From positions 62,001 to 126,000 of the forward strand of contig LLEY01000120.1 in the NCBI GenBank assembly GCA_001414485.1: 64,000 bases of DNA, read 5' to 3'. The notes beneath the pieces are model-generated. The model was not told the DNA's origin. It searched no databases and saw only the letters and a list, made by a program, of their open reading frames with translations. The DNA comes from Calycina herbarum (taxonomy: Eukaryota; Ascomycota; Leotiomycetes; Helotiales; Pezizellaceae). Shown here piece by piece: positions 13,501 to 24,264 of the stretch. How positions within the stretch are numbered: position 1 is the stretch's first letter; every line of letters starts with the position of its first letter. A program made the translations under genes and the position numbers.

Positions 13501-16500
13501 ATGCCAACCAAATGATTCGACAGTGGCGTTTTGATCGGTACTCTCTTTCCGTTAAACGCGTGGTTCATTGAAGCCAAGCTGATGATCAATATCGTGTTGA
13601 TCTATCTCGATAATTGGAGATATTCAGGCTCATCGTGGGGGGGAAGTTAATATCTCTTGTCGTTTTCTTTAAGATAGTAAATTGAATGATCCTAGAGCTT
13701 TCGATCAATTGTTTCAGTTGCTTGATTTCAAAATAATTAATCAACTTATCCCGGAAAACGAGAGCGATCAACTGCCGCTTTGAGTGCTCGCAAGTCAGGC
13801 CACAATTGTCTCCATTCTGCACTCCGGCGTCAGGATTCAGGAGTGAGATTGAGAGAATACCCCTCATGAGGAAGCGTACTCGCCGAGCATATTGGGACCC
13901 GGCGAGGGAGTTTCCTTTCTTGGGAAAAGAGGTTAATCTTAGGAATTAGGATATAGAATGTGCTCAAAATGATTGCCTATTTCTTCTGAACCCAAGGCAT
14001 AATGTGTATTAGCTTCCTCGCACAATCGCAGCGGTTGTTTAATACTGAAAGAAAGAAAACAAAGCAAACAACCCTAGTAGGAGTATAGATTGTTTGCTAG
14101 CAACTTCGATGACCATCAGCAGTCCCCTTTCCTCACCAAGTAAAGGGACGGATGGAGCAGTATTTTCCCAATACTGTGATTCTCATCATCTATTCCAAAT
14201 TCTGCACTGCCACTGCTTAATGATGGCCCTAAGCGAAGTTATGGCATCCCACGTTGATCTCCTGAACCACGAATTCTGTCCTTCGCCTGTCCTTACTGGA
14301 AAGATCACCACAATGGATTTCGAAAATGAGGTCGTATCGCCATACGCCCTTGAACATCCGAGTCAATAATTCCCGAAGATGTCCAATTCTTTCTGTAAAA
14401 AGTATTGTGGAATCCCCGCAGTAGCATGCATTATTCAATCTCTCGCCCCCTTTCGCTCACTCCTTTCACGGGGTCGCGAGTGGAGTTCATTGTTTGAATT
14501 TCCTAGTCTTAAGCCTGGCAAACCGAGAGTTCGAGACATTCGGGAACATTCTGATTGCCTCCCGTCAGACTTCAATGATTTAATTTACTCATTCAGGCTC
14601 TGAAATCCGCCATCAATGCACGGATTTTGCCGCTCCAAGTTCTCTGCAAAAGCCTTTCAGGTTCTCCACAAGCTTTTAACTTTGTGATGGAAATGGGAGC
14701 ATAGATGACGCGAATTAGCCGCAATTATTCCAAAATTATTGCTGTCGCCCCTTCGCTTGCAGACCACGAGAAGTGCAACCAGCCTGGTCAAGGCCCTGGG
14801 AATAGTGAGACGTTCCCGCGGAATGGTGTAACCTTAAGTTATCGTGGGCTTGGGAATACAGCCATAAACAAGTTGGGATCAGCATAAGCCCCAACTGACA
14901 ATTACTTCGGGAACACAGGGCAAGTAAATGACAAGTTACAACATTTACTGCTGGGGAACCTCCAAAATACGTATGACAAGTCACAAGCGTTTATTTAAAC
15001 TCTCTTCTTCAAACACATAACAAAACGTAACCTGCATTCCGAGAGATCCATCTACCAAACCGGAAGGAGCCCTTCGACCGTTCTTGAGACTGTCGGGTTT
15101 GTGTTCCCCTGATCCGCTGCCTGGGAGGTTCGGCATTTGTTCGTCCCACGAGTCTCACTGTCATTATGATGACAATAGAAACGGCGACTTGCCCTTGAAC
15201 TCGTTCTGTATTTGGCATGCACAAATTGCTCAACGCTCCAGATTGAAGTGCTTGTTTGAGGCAGTCTTGATAGATTTGTATACTATAAACTTTCGAAATT
15301 GCTCCAGGTGCCGGTAAAATAATGAATATCCTTCAAGCTTGAATGGGATGATTAGAACCAACCAGTAACAAAATTCACGGAGGATACTTGTCTCAGTGAA
15401 CTTTCCGGGGTCCGGACGCCATTGCCGCTGTCAAATTGAAATGTTTGAGTTTGAATAAATAAATAAGACAAGAGGCAAAATAAATGAACAGCTAGACCTA
15501 AACTCAGTGTGAACAGCTAGACTCAAGGATCATAGAATATCCCTTGCCAACAGCTACGGAATAATCAATATGTTGGAAGACCTGAAAAGGAAGTAATTTT
15601 CCCCCCTTGTTTTTTTTTTTGACGATGGTCTTATACGCGGCGTAGGCCACCGTACAAGTACTACTGGGTTAATTTCAGGTCCAGTTGTTGAACTGGCCGT
15701 CAAATACCACCGTACTACTCGATACAGAAGTCAAAAACAATTTGAGGGGATCGGTCATATTGAATCAATTGGCTGTTGACCTGCTTCTGTCTACCACCTG
15801 CCAAAATGTATTCCAGCGTGTCCAACTGTCACTGAAATTGGACTTTCAACAACAGCGCCGCAGTTGCTTCGTCTTCCGACCACTCCGGCTTCAGGGCCCC
15901 GTAGAAATTGCAGGCATCACCTTCCTGAGAAGCACCGCGATTTGTTCAAATTGCCATGACTCTTTTTTTAAAAAATAATAATATGAGAAGTGATAGAGAG
16001 CAAGACCGACGGAGCGTGTTGCTTTTGTATTGTAACATGTTAGAAGAGCAAGACCACGCGAGTTACGCCCGCCCCCTGGTCCCTCCCGCGTACCGGAATT
16101 GCAACCGAGCCGGTCCCAGAAGTTGGTCTCTTGGGTGATGTTGCAGGGAGCTGCGCCATCTGAAAAGGCTGAAAAGTTGAGCCTGCATTATCTTGTATCT
16201 TGCGACTGCATGAACCGCATGAAATGAAAGAAACACTTGTCCCCGATGGTAGCGTTGAGTCGCACTGGGACCTGCGTACACCTCTACCAAATTGTTTGGA
16301 GCCACGGGATAAGTGTGGGGGAAGGTCGCAGTCTAGTCGATCAGTACAAAATGAGGCTATATACCGCATTTCCATATACACCTCCCCATCCAATGCCCTC
16401 GTATCCATGTTTCAGCTTTCCTATTCAACAGCTGTGGTGTGTCTCGGCCGATTTGCGCAACAGTACAAGGTGCCGAGAAAGGGTGACGGGGAATGAAGCG

Positions 16501-18510
16501 TGCTTGCTGCATTTGCGTGAGTCCCCGCAAAAGCCGACCGAAGATAAGCAAAAAGCATCGATAGTGTGGACTTGGTGGCTTGACGAAAGGACTTTGCACT
16601 TCTGAATTTGGCATTTGACGGCCGTACGCCATGGCGTTGAGGAGATCGTCGTGGGACGGTTGTTGGTGGGAGCATGCTACTTCCGAGTCGGCCTTTGTCC
16701 TTGCCTCGATAGTCATATTTGGTGGCTGTTATTGCTGGTGGCGGGTGTTGCGAACGCCAACGGTTCGTCAGAACGTTTGATTCAGAATTTCGGGATGCTT
16801 GAGCCTTTTGCTTTTTGGCTTCTTTGTGCCGCCGCCGCCGCATCCCATGCTCCCTTTGCTTCCTCTGAATTTGTTTTCGGTCGACGGATTAACGGGGAAC
16901 GTATTATACGGAGTGTTGGGGAAGTCGTGGCTCTCTGGGGCACAGAGGTTGGTCAACAGCTGTGCGAATGCGGAGGAGAGGGCATTGTCTCTGGATTATT
17001 CGTCGAGTCGGAGTGGTGAAGTCGTGGGGGTTCGCGATTGTGATGCCAATTGATGCTGCCGCCGGTCCAAATGGGGAAAACCTTCAAGGCGCTCGCTGTT
17101 GACATTGGAGCCTGGAGCTTGGAGTTCTTCCTGGTCGTCGTCAAGCTGCGCTGGTTGGGTGCCATCGCACCATTCCATTTCCATACACTGCCATTACCAT
17201 TGCCATCACCAGTGCCAATTCCATTGCTTATTCGAATCGATTCCGGTGTTCAATATGCAGAGCAACGTCGACCTGTGGATCGCTCGTATCAAAGATCTTG
17301 GTCCAAGCTGAGATGCAGGAGAGTGCAGGTGAGGCAGTGGAGTCAAGACGAGACGAGAGTTGGAGGTTTGACCAAAGTCAGCTGACTCTCCTGTTGACCC
17401 CCTTGTCGACATTTGGTGTTACTGCCACACACCAACGCAAAAGTGGCCCATCTGCCATTGTACTTGCCATGTACTCTCGAGTACATGCTGCGTATCGGCC
17501 CGCATTATTTACTATCAACCGTTTCATTTATCTTTTGCTCGTTCGGTATACCCCTTCTGGGAACTGTTGCGAATGTCTTTCGAGTCCTTGCAGGAAGTTC
17601 TGCACGAGTGATCATGGGTTCAGACGTTAGCCCGTACATCATTCTGTGTGGAGGAACATGTTGTTTCCACATGGTCTAAAAACGGCGAGAGGTGGGTGGC
17701 TGAAAAAGAAAACTCTTCAGTTTGACTCACAGGTAATTTCAAATTTGCTTTTGATATCTCACGTCATACAGAGCACTATGGCACCTGAGGTACTTCGAAG
17801 TACAAACAATACTTGCGAGATTTCATGATTGTGGCAATGCTTGGAATGAGCAATCATGTCTAGAAAAAGCACTCGGATTCTAGTGCGGCATGCGGAGGTG
17901 CGGAGGTATCTGAAGTTTGATAACCCCCAAAGTGTTAAACCCAAGAGAATGATATGTTGTTTTGTTACAGGCAAGTGACTTCCAGCCTGATGAATCGAAT
18001 TACGGTTGTAAGATGCCTACGCGTGCTTGAGGTATATCCAGTTCCCGGCTGTAAGCGGATTGTGTTTGATTTATCCTGAAATTCACCTTCTCTGGAACCA
18101 CCGTGAAAGACACAAGCCCACATGAATAGCTGTGTGCTTTGCATTGCAAGATTTGGCCGTAAATCGAGTTTCCAGAGGAAAGGGGGTGGAAAATATACAG
18201 CTGCATTTAGATGAGGTTTGACGAGATCAAGCGCCAGGAGTATGGCACAATAAAATGTAATTTCGTAACCCTCGTAGTAATGCCAGTGCAGGTGCTCAAT
18301 TCGACACCATTTCAATACTTTGAAGCTATTTTCCGAGCACCTCTAAGGCCTCTAAATCCGAGTTCAGTAAGCGAGAAAAGGGGAAGGTTGGAGGGAGACT
18401 TTTACCTTTTCCTTTCCTGTTGTACGAGTGTACGATCTCTACTTGAATAAAGCATCTGATTCAATTTGTAATCCATTCTTTCCACTTTCAACTTGATTTC
18501 TGGGAAGCCC
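10546..18510. other. Long intergenic stretch without recognisable genes
   Basis: Eight kilobases with no supportable gene on either strand. Composition varies: AT-rich around 10.7-11.1 kb and GC-richer around 16.0-17.4 kb, where CCATT-type short repeats occur near 17170-17220. I see no long tandem array, no complete tRNA and no strong RIP signature (CA and TG dinucleotides are still frequent). Diffuse regulatory DNA, unannotated non-coding transcription or old decayed repeats are all possible. Confidence 0.4.
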
Positions 18511-18686
18511 AAGCGGCAGTAAATAAATTACTCATTGTCCGGACTTTCCCGTACTATGTTGGGAACTTGATTGTTCCAAAACCCTGGGTTAATAGTCCTA
18601 AATTGTTCCAACTACGTAAGATAATTGACTTGAAGTACACTAAGAATTTGGAACAACGAAGGCTAGGTAGGCAGGTACGAACCTGG
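18511..18686 (-). repeat. Dispersed repeat Y, copy A (inverted)
   Basis: Read on the minus strand, 18686 to 18561 runs CAGGTTCGTACCTGCC...TAGC, a TTGGAACAAT block, GACTATTA and finally TTTTGGAACAATCAAGTTC. The same order of blocks occurs on the plus strand at 22541-22706 and, more diverged, at 20156-20319. A fragment with GCGGCAGTAAATA at 18516-18540 lies next to it in the opposite sense. Non-coding. Confidence 0.7.
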
Positions 18687-20155
18687 AAAGCAGGTAGGAA
18701 AAAAGCTACAAGTTATTGTAACATCACATCACTGTGTACCCATTGCTTAGTCAATAGAAGAATCTACATGAATATTAAATTCAAATTCCCCTCTAAACAT
18801 ATCACTTCTGGCTTGTATACGTTTACTTTCAAACACGAACCGAAAGGTAGATGAAAGATGGAATACTGTGATGATTCATTGCTCAGCAAGTGGATTTAAA
18901 CAAGGGTATCAACCTCATTGTAGTGCGTGTAAAATCTTGCTGCGGAAATTATCTACCTATCAGTGTACATCTTGTTCAAGCTTGAAGAAATACCGTTGCA
19001 CTAATTACTTCGAGAGAAGGAGAAAGTGAAAGACAATAAACCGATGCCAATAATCAACTATCCGTGATTCAAATCCTTCTTGTAATATTGACAACTATCC
19101 AGATGCGTAAATGGCATTTATATGGTGCCATTATGTTCGAGTCTCCCTCAGAACGGTGTCATCAGACTGTGAAGACCTGTGTCTCTCTTTTTAATCTTTA
19201 CTATAAAGTCATCATCTTGAGTTATTAATCTTGCGTCTCTCTTTAAGAACTCCCACTGGTAATTTATGCCACCACAAAAGAGCTATGAGAATTTACGTAG
19301 TATCTAGTCTTGTATCCCCTTATATTTTTGTAAGAGTTCTAGTCATTACTCGTTATATAAGCTACTTTACAGATTTTGCCAAACCGATTAGAACAATTGA
19401 ATGCATTGTTTTCCTTCGGAGAGGGTTGAAAGAATGGGAGGTAATGTTCCTTACTTTTTCATAACTTCTTGATTAATAGCAACAATTTTCGTATACTTCT
19501 GAAGCATAAACGATGCAAAGTATGTGGAGAGCAATGCTCGAATTTCTTTATTTTTAACCTGTCAAAAATCTGCCAGTTTTAGCTTAACAACTCATTGAAC
19601 TCACAGAGCAATCGCAACTTGGGGAGACAATAGAGATTTTTTTGGTCTTCAAAAGTGATGGGCTACAAGCAAAAAGACTTCGTTGGCGTCTAAGCGAGGT
19701 CATATTTCATTTCATCGAGGAGCTTTCTTCTAAAGAAAGGCACATTTCAAATTAAAGAACTACACTGATTGAACAAGCTTGTTTTTGTCACTTGTATCTA
19801 TGTACTGAAGAGTTCTCTTTGTAGAATTGCCCCTTTGCAAAAATATGAGCGTTTTTTAAGACAACAACTGGCTGGTTTTGATATCTAGCAGGGTTGAATA
19901 CAGGAAGACTCGATGCAAATAGACATGGAAGGGAAGTCAAATGGCTGTCAGTTATACGCGAAAAGTGTAAAGTATGAAATTTTAGTTTGGCTTTGCACTT
20001 CGGTCTGGTCATGTGGAGATTGTTGGCTTTGAGTTGTTGAGACATGGTTACGCAAATCTTGGAGGCAAAGCAACTTTTGTGGTAGGAGTAAATATTTCGG
20101 CGGCAGCCACGAGGTTGACTTAATGTTGGTTATGCGCAGCTGTCACGTAGGTATA
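18687..20155. other. AT-rich intergenic stretch
   Basis: No gene seen. The composition is AT-rich with A/T homopolymer runs. It lies between copies A and B of dispersed repeat Y. Confidence 0.4.
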
Positions 20156-20319
20156 CTCGCGATAGACATTAAAAGCGGCAGTAAATATATCAGGTTCGCA
20201 CCTGCTCTGCCTTAGCTCTCGTTTGTTCTAGCTTTTTAGGGTAATTCAAAGTAATTATTCTAAACACTTACAAGTTAAAATATTAACCTAGGTATTCTGG
20301 AACAATCAAGTTCGATTAT
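20156..20319 (+). repeat. Dispersed repeat Y, copy B
   Basis: Starts CTCGCGAT, followed by ATTAAAAGCGGCAGTAAATA, CAGGTTCGCACCTGC, TTTTTAGGGTAATT and finally GGAACAATCAAGTTCGA. This matches copy C (22541-22706) block for block in the same orientation. A hAT-type MITE is inserted a few bases beyond its right end (20334). Confidence 0.7.
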
Positions 20320-20333
20320 TCTAAAGTATATAA

Positions 20334-20696
20334 CAGTGTGAGAAATGAGTAGAGTTGAGTAGAGTAGTGACTACTACTCTACTCTACTTAATACTACTCG
20401 AGTAATACGGACCGACTCGGACCGATCTGAGCTAAGTAATCGGAGGCTCGGAGGATGCCCTATTATAATATCCGGTCTAGCAGAGTACTTAGATAAGAAT
20501 TTTTATAATTCCTTTATAAAGAAGAAAAGGAGAGGAAAAAAGTAATAGAGTAAACTGTTTGATTTTGAAGACATACTTTTTTAAACTACTTAAATAGTAG
20601 TGTTTTAGTATATCTATTATATATTATTTCTATTTATAAACTACTCGAGTAGTACTCGAGTAGTCTTAAGTAGTAGAGTATTTTGTTCTCACACTG
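20334..20696. mobile_element. hAT-type MITE, 363 bp
   Basis: The ends are perfect 11-bp terminal inverted repeats, CAGTGTGAGAA at 20334-20344 and TTCTCACACTG at 20686-20696. They are flanked by an 8-bp target duplication with one mismatch, GTATATAA (20326-20333) and GTATATAG (20697-20704). CAGTG-type termini with 8-bp duplications are typical of hAT transposons. The subterminal regions carry clustered AGTAGAG/CTACTCTACT and ACTACTCGAGTA motifs able to form hairpins, as expected for subterminal transposase-binding repeats. The AT-rich centre encodes no transposase, so it would depend on one supplied in trans. Confidence 0.8.
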
Positions 20697-20704
20697 GTAT
20701 ATAG

Positions 20705-21231
20705 TAATTAAGAGGCCCTCCGCCTTAGTAAATCAGCTTGTTTTACCTACTACCTATAACCTACCCCTCTAATATTTGTGGAAATTTTATAGCACTTGCT
20801 AGCTATTGCCTACTTAAAAACTATATGGCTATTAATACTTATGCTCGTATACTACCTCTCTACCACCCACCGCTAGGATTAAGCACTTAAGAGTGAATTA
20901 CTCCGTTTGTATAGGCACGTACTTGGCACTCTACTCTCTGAAGTTTAGGATAATTCACTGTCTTCTACTTAAAAAAGTTTTTATATGCGGCTGAGTTATT
21001 CCTTGGTAAGAGTATGTATAGTAATGAATTAAGTTAAAAACTTAATAACTTATGTTATTCAAAAGCTTTTGATCTTGAAGTAATTCCTAAGTATAGAGCT
21101 AAAGATTTTATATACATAGCTTCGTTTGAAAATAACTATTTAGGTTGTGGTATTGAAGTTAAATAATAGTAGCTGTGTATGTTCGATCCACTTTGGGAGG
21201 TGGGCGCTGATTTACGAAGTCCCGTAATTGA
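20705..21231. other. AT-rich remnant with a short open frame
   Basis: AT-rich DNA following the MITE. It ends with an open frame (about 21063-21164) translating to a peptide that begins AFDLEVIPKYRAK and ends GCGIEVK-stop. I cannot assign it. It could be the tail of a decayed transposon gene or chance. Confidence 0.25.
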
Positions 21232-21285
21232 GATTAGAACAATGAGTATTTACTGCCACTTTTAATGTCCACCGAGAGGCATGCA
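21232..21285 (-). repeat. Partial dispersed repeat (GGCAGTAAATA type), copy D
   Basis: Read on the minus strand it gives GGACATTAAAAGTGGCAG, then TAAATACTCATTGTTC. It shares the ATTAAAAG(T/C)GGCAG(T/A)AAATA core with copies B and C of repeat Y, and the TAAATA...CTCATTGTYC part with the fragment at 18516-18540. With copy C (plus strand, 22541) it brackets scytalone dehydratase as an inverted pair. Confidence 0.5.
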
Positions 21286-21447
21286 TCGCCTCACTTTTGA
21301 ATGTCAGCCCACATTGAAGCGAATACGTAAAAATTGTCATGATTTTGTCACAAACAGTGAATGGGACATGTTGGACGTCAAATAGCATTGTCATGTTCTC
21401 CACTAACTCATACAAAGTCTCCTTGCGAAATCAAAAATAAGAAACCC

Positions 21448-22059
21448 TCATGCCTTAACCTCCTTCTGCTCCTCCTCAGTATAACTCCCCTTGAAAACCT
21501 TCTCAAACTGATGCTCATTCCACCTAACCGTTGGCTTCAAACCAGCAAACTTCCACACGCCATCCACCTTTCTATAATAGTGCTCGTTCGTAGCATGACT
21601 GTGCCCTCTGAGTTTGACCTTAGTCAAAGAAGCATCCTCGTAGACTTGGTGACCAGCTCGTAGTTGGTGGTGACCAATGACTTCGGTCTCGGAGACACGT
21701 TCCCATCGTGTGGCACCAAGGAGATGTTGAGTCTTGACGCAAGGGTCGCCGAGAAATCCATCGTCGGTAATCATGGACATGAAGTCCTCAGAGGACATCG
21801 CTGGCCATTTGGGTTTGCCAATATCGGTGTAGTCGACGAGAAGAGTTGGTGCAATGATACTGCGGAGACGGGTCCAGTCTTTTGCGTCGTAGCTATCACC
21901 CCAGTCGAACATGAGAGCTGTGAGCCCGAGGTAGTCTGAGAAGATAATTGTTAGATTTATGACCCTTGTTTACCTGTAGAGGGAGGGTTAAATACCTTCA
22001 AAGGAGAGTGACTTGGCTTTGACCGACTGGTCGTCGAAGGTAACTGTGAAAGAAGGCAT
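21448..22059 (-). CDS. SCD1: Scytalone dehydratase (DHN-melanin pathway)
   Basis: Join of 21448-21935 and 21996-22059 on the minus strand, one 60-bp intron, 183 aa (the family is about 170-190). The enzyme dehydrates scytalone to 1,3,8-trihydroxynaphthalene and vermelone to 1,8-DHN, the precursor of DHN melanin. The start is the ATG giving MPSFTVTFDD; the splice yields EDYLGLTALMFDWGDSYD. Active-site residues known from the Magnaporthe enzyme are all visible: Tyr and Asp in SYDAKD, Tyr in VDYTD, His in KTQHLLG, His in AGHQVY, and Ser/Asn in GHSHATNEHY. The C-terminal VWKFAGLKP motif is also intact. The fold is SnoaL-like, a cytosolic or vesicle-associated trimer in relatives. No other melanin gene is adjacent; the divergent neighbour is a Zn2Cys6 regulator 2.2 kb away. 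Repeat fragments lie on both sides of the gene. Confidence 0.95.
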
Positions 22060-22140
22060 GGCTATATGAGAAGGCTTGTAAGGTCGTTTAATCAATTGAA
22101 GTAAGTCTGTAGTTTGAATTTCATTCTCAAAGGAAGCCAG

Positions 22141-22150
22141 TAATTATATA
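22141..22150 (-). promoter_or_regulatory. TATA-like element of scytalone dehydratase
   Basis: On the minus strand TATATAATTA lies about 85 bp upstream of the ATG at 22059, a reasonable position for a core promoter. Inferred from sequence and position only. Confidence 0.4.
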
Positions 22151-22225
22151 CGATATGTTAGGTGTTGCTTGGGGTATCTAGTCCGGATGTCCGCACAACC
22201 CACCTCCTTCCCCCTCGGAGGTCCC

Positions 22226-22263
22226 TTTCTCAAAACGGCGAGTTCGAACTCCGTTTATGAGAA
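22226..22263. promoter_or_regulatory. Imperfect palindrome with CGG(N12)CCG half-sites upstream of scytalone dehydratase
   Basis: A perfect 12-bp palindrome GAGTTCGAACTC (22239-22252 region) sits inside longer imperfect arms, TTCTCAAAACGG on the left and CCGTTTATGAGAA on the right. CGG (22236-22238) and CCG (22251-22253) form an inverted pair separated by 12 bp, the general layout bound by Zn2Cys6 dimers. It is about 180 bp upstream of the ATG and about 80 bp beyond the TATA-like element. Binding is an inference. Confidence 0.4.
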
Positions 22264-22540
22264 TGGTATTTTGTAAATTAAGAATTGGTTGGAGATATCT
22301 CGTTTCCTGTGTTCTCGCTTCCTCGTGTTTTGGCGATTTGTGGTGGTTTGTCCTCAGGGTTGGTCAACCACCCCTCTTTTTGGTGCACCGCCTCCTCTCT
22401 TAAAACCATTTTCGAAGCTGCGCTGACAAAAAAGTTGTTGAAATATGATGTTCATGTCTTGATACTGGTTAGAAAATATTAGGTAGACTTTGAAAGGGGG
22501 GAAGCGAGGCACGCCCGCGATTGACCATACTGTAAACAAG

Positions 22541-22706
22541 CTCGCGATGGGTATTAAAAGTGGCAGAAAATACGTCAGGTTCGTACCTGCCTACCTAGCT
22601 TTCATAGTTCCAACTTTTTAGGGTAATTGAAGCAAATTATCCCAAGGACCTGGAACAATTTGAGACTATTAGCCTAGTTGTTTTGGAACAATCAAGTTCG
22701 AAAATG
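22541..22706 (+). repeat. Dispersed repeat Y, copy C
   Basis: Starts CTCGCGATGGG, continues ATTAAAAGTGGCAG, CAGGTTCGTACCTGCC, TTTTTAGGGTAATT, CCTGGAACAATTT, GACTATTA and ends TTTTGGAACAATCAAGTTCG. It is the best-preserved match to copy A (inverted) and copy B (same sense). It lies upstream of scytalone dehydratase, in the region shared with the divergent transcription factor. Confidence 0.7.
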
Positions 22707-23687
22707 GTTTAGCTGTTAGAAAGTTAGGCTATTCGTTGCATGTATAGGAGCTAGGCACGTGCAAGTCACGAGACCAAAAGCGGGTTGCCTTTCATCCGAG
22801 CTCCCTCACCATCTCGATCCCTTTGCCAGATCCCAATCCTCATGATGGCCTCATCTTCTCTCCGTCTTAGCCCCGCCATTATGAAGCTCCGAGTCTCCAT
22901 CTCAAATCCTCCCAGGTTTTCGGTTCTAGTCGATTCTATGCCCGTGGACTCTTTGGCGCACTGAGGCTGGTTGGTGCAATAGTGTTCGAGACTTGACCCT
23001 GAAGTATAACCTCCCCGGTCCATCAGAGGCCACTGCTTTTGTGCGATTGGCTGCTTTGGAATCAACACGAACACGCTCGTACCAGGTAATTCGGACAATA
23101 CTCAGAGACCACGAAACAGGCTGCCTCTTAGCTGGGATAATAGGGAGTCACTTGGAAACGCGCACACTCCGAATACGAACACGGACACGCCTATTGTGCC
23201 ACGAGTTCTATTCCTCTGAGCCTCTCACAACTGGACCGAAAGATGCAGACTCAACAATATTGTACTTCTTCTTTCAAGTACAAAGTATACTTGAGCACAT
23301 TGAGAGAGATTTCACTTTCTACGGCGCATGTACCCCATCTGAGAAAGTATACCGGTAGCGGGTGATTTTCCTAGCGGTGCATCTCCCGGTAATGTCCCCA
23401 GGGCTACGTCCATGACAGCAGCTCATGAAATACTGGTATTTGGTGTCAACTATTTGACAGCACTTGGAAGGCATGTCACCTAACGACCGGATCATAGCTA
23501 GACTTAGCTTTGTACAAGCCTCTGCAATATCCAAAGGTCGTTCTGAAATGAAAACAGTATCAATTTGAAAATATCCATTTGCCCGGATTGCCCATTTTCG
23601 AGCCTCAGTAAGGAGGACATTATCCAGGACACCACATGCCAACTACGTGAAGACTTTTCAGTACAGAAGATAAATTTCATCTCATTG
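22707..23687. other. Intergenic DNA between scytalone dehydratase and the regulator
   Basis: Together with 22264-22540 this forms the divergent intergenic region. No gene is recognised. Frames of 100-120 codons occur on both strands but have no family motif or splice pattern. Confidence 0.4.
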
Positions 23688-23785
23688 TACTATCCCCCCC
23701 CCTTAACTGTCTGTCATGTGCAAGGGTGATTTGGCTGTGAAAATGTCTGTGCGTCTACAGACAGTAGAGGGGGGGGGGGATAGTA
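23688..23785. mobile_element. Short TIR element (MITE) with poly-C termini, copy 2
   Basis: A 98-bp palindromic unit. The left arm is TACTAT, a C-run, TTAA and CTGTCTGT; the right arm is ACAGACAG, TAGA, a G-run and ATAGTA. The interior contains AATGTCTGTGC followed by TCTACA, almost the same as the interior of 5535-5619. It lies about 480 bp upstream of the start of the Zn2Cys6 regulator. TA at both ends may be a TA target duplication. Confidence 0.6.
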
Positions 23786-24264
23786 TTCTGCACCTTTTGG
23801 TTTTTTTTATAGCTCAATTCCCCAATTCTGGAGCTTTTCATATCAAAGGTGGACATTGTTTTGGTTTCACTGCTCTGACTCGCACAACGTAACGTCTTGC
23901 CACGGCGATGACGGTACCAAGGTATCAAAGCTTTCTTTATTGTCCAATCGTTGGAACATACTTTTTATACTATTCGAAGGTTCCTTGTACCATGCTCTGC
24001 TGGCACATCGTATGCGGCTGGGGGTGGAGAAGGGGTAGTCCCGGTTTCTAGGACATCACAGCCCTAGGGGTTATTATCACAACGTTCGGCTCTTTGACTG
24101 CTGAAACGCTAGTTCCCGGCAGTTCAGACTGCTTTCCTCCCGGGGAGACATTGTATATAGTTTCTCACAGCCTATTCGAGCTGATCCGTCATGTTGATTT
24201 TGCCTCTAGTCATTCTACCAATTATTACTTTTGTTCATTTCTTCACTGAAATCCTCTTTCCAGA

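Noticed and set aside
22177..22250. Possible tRNA because of GAGTTCGAACTCC
   Set aside because: No A box or foldable acceptor and D arms. The sequence is better explained as the palindrome described in the scytalone dehydratase promoter.
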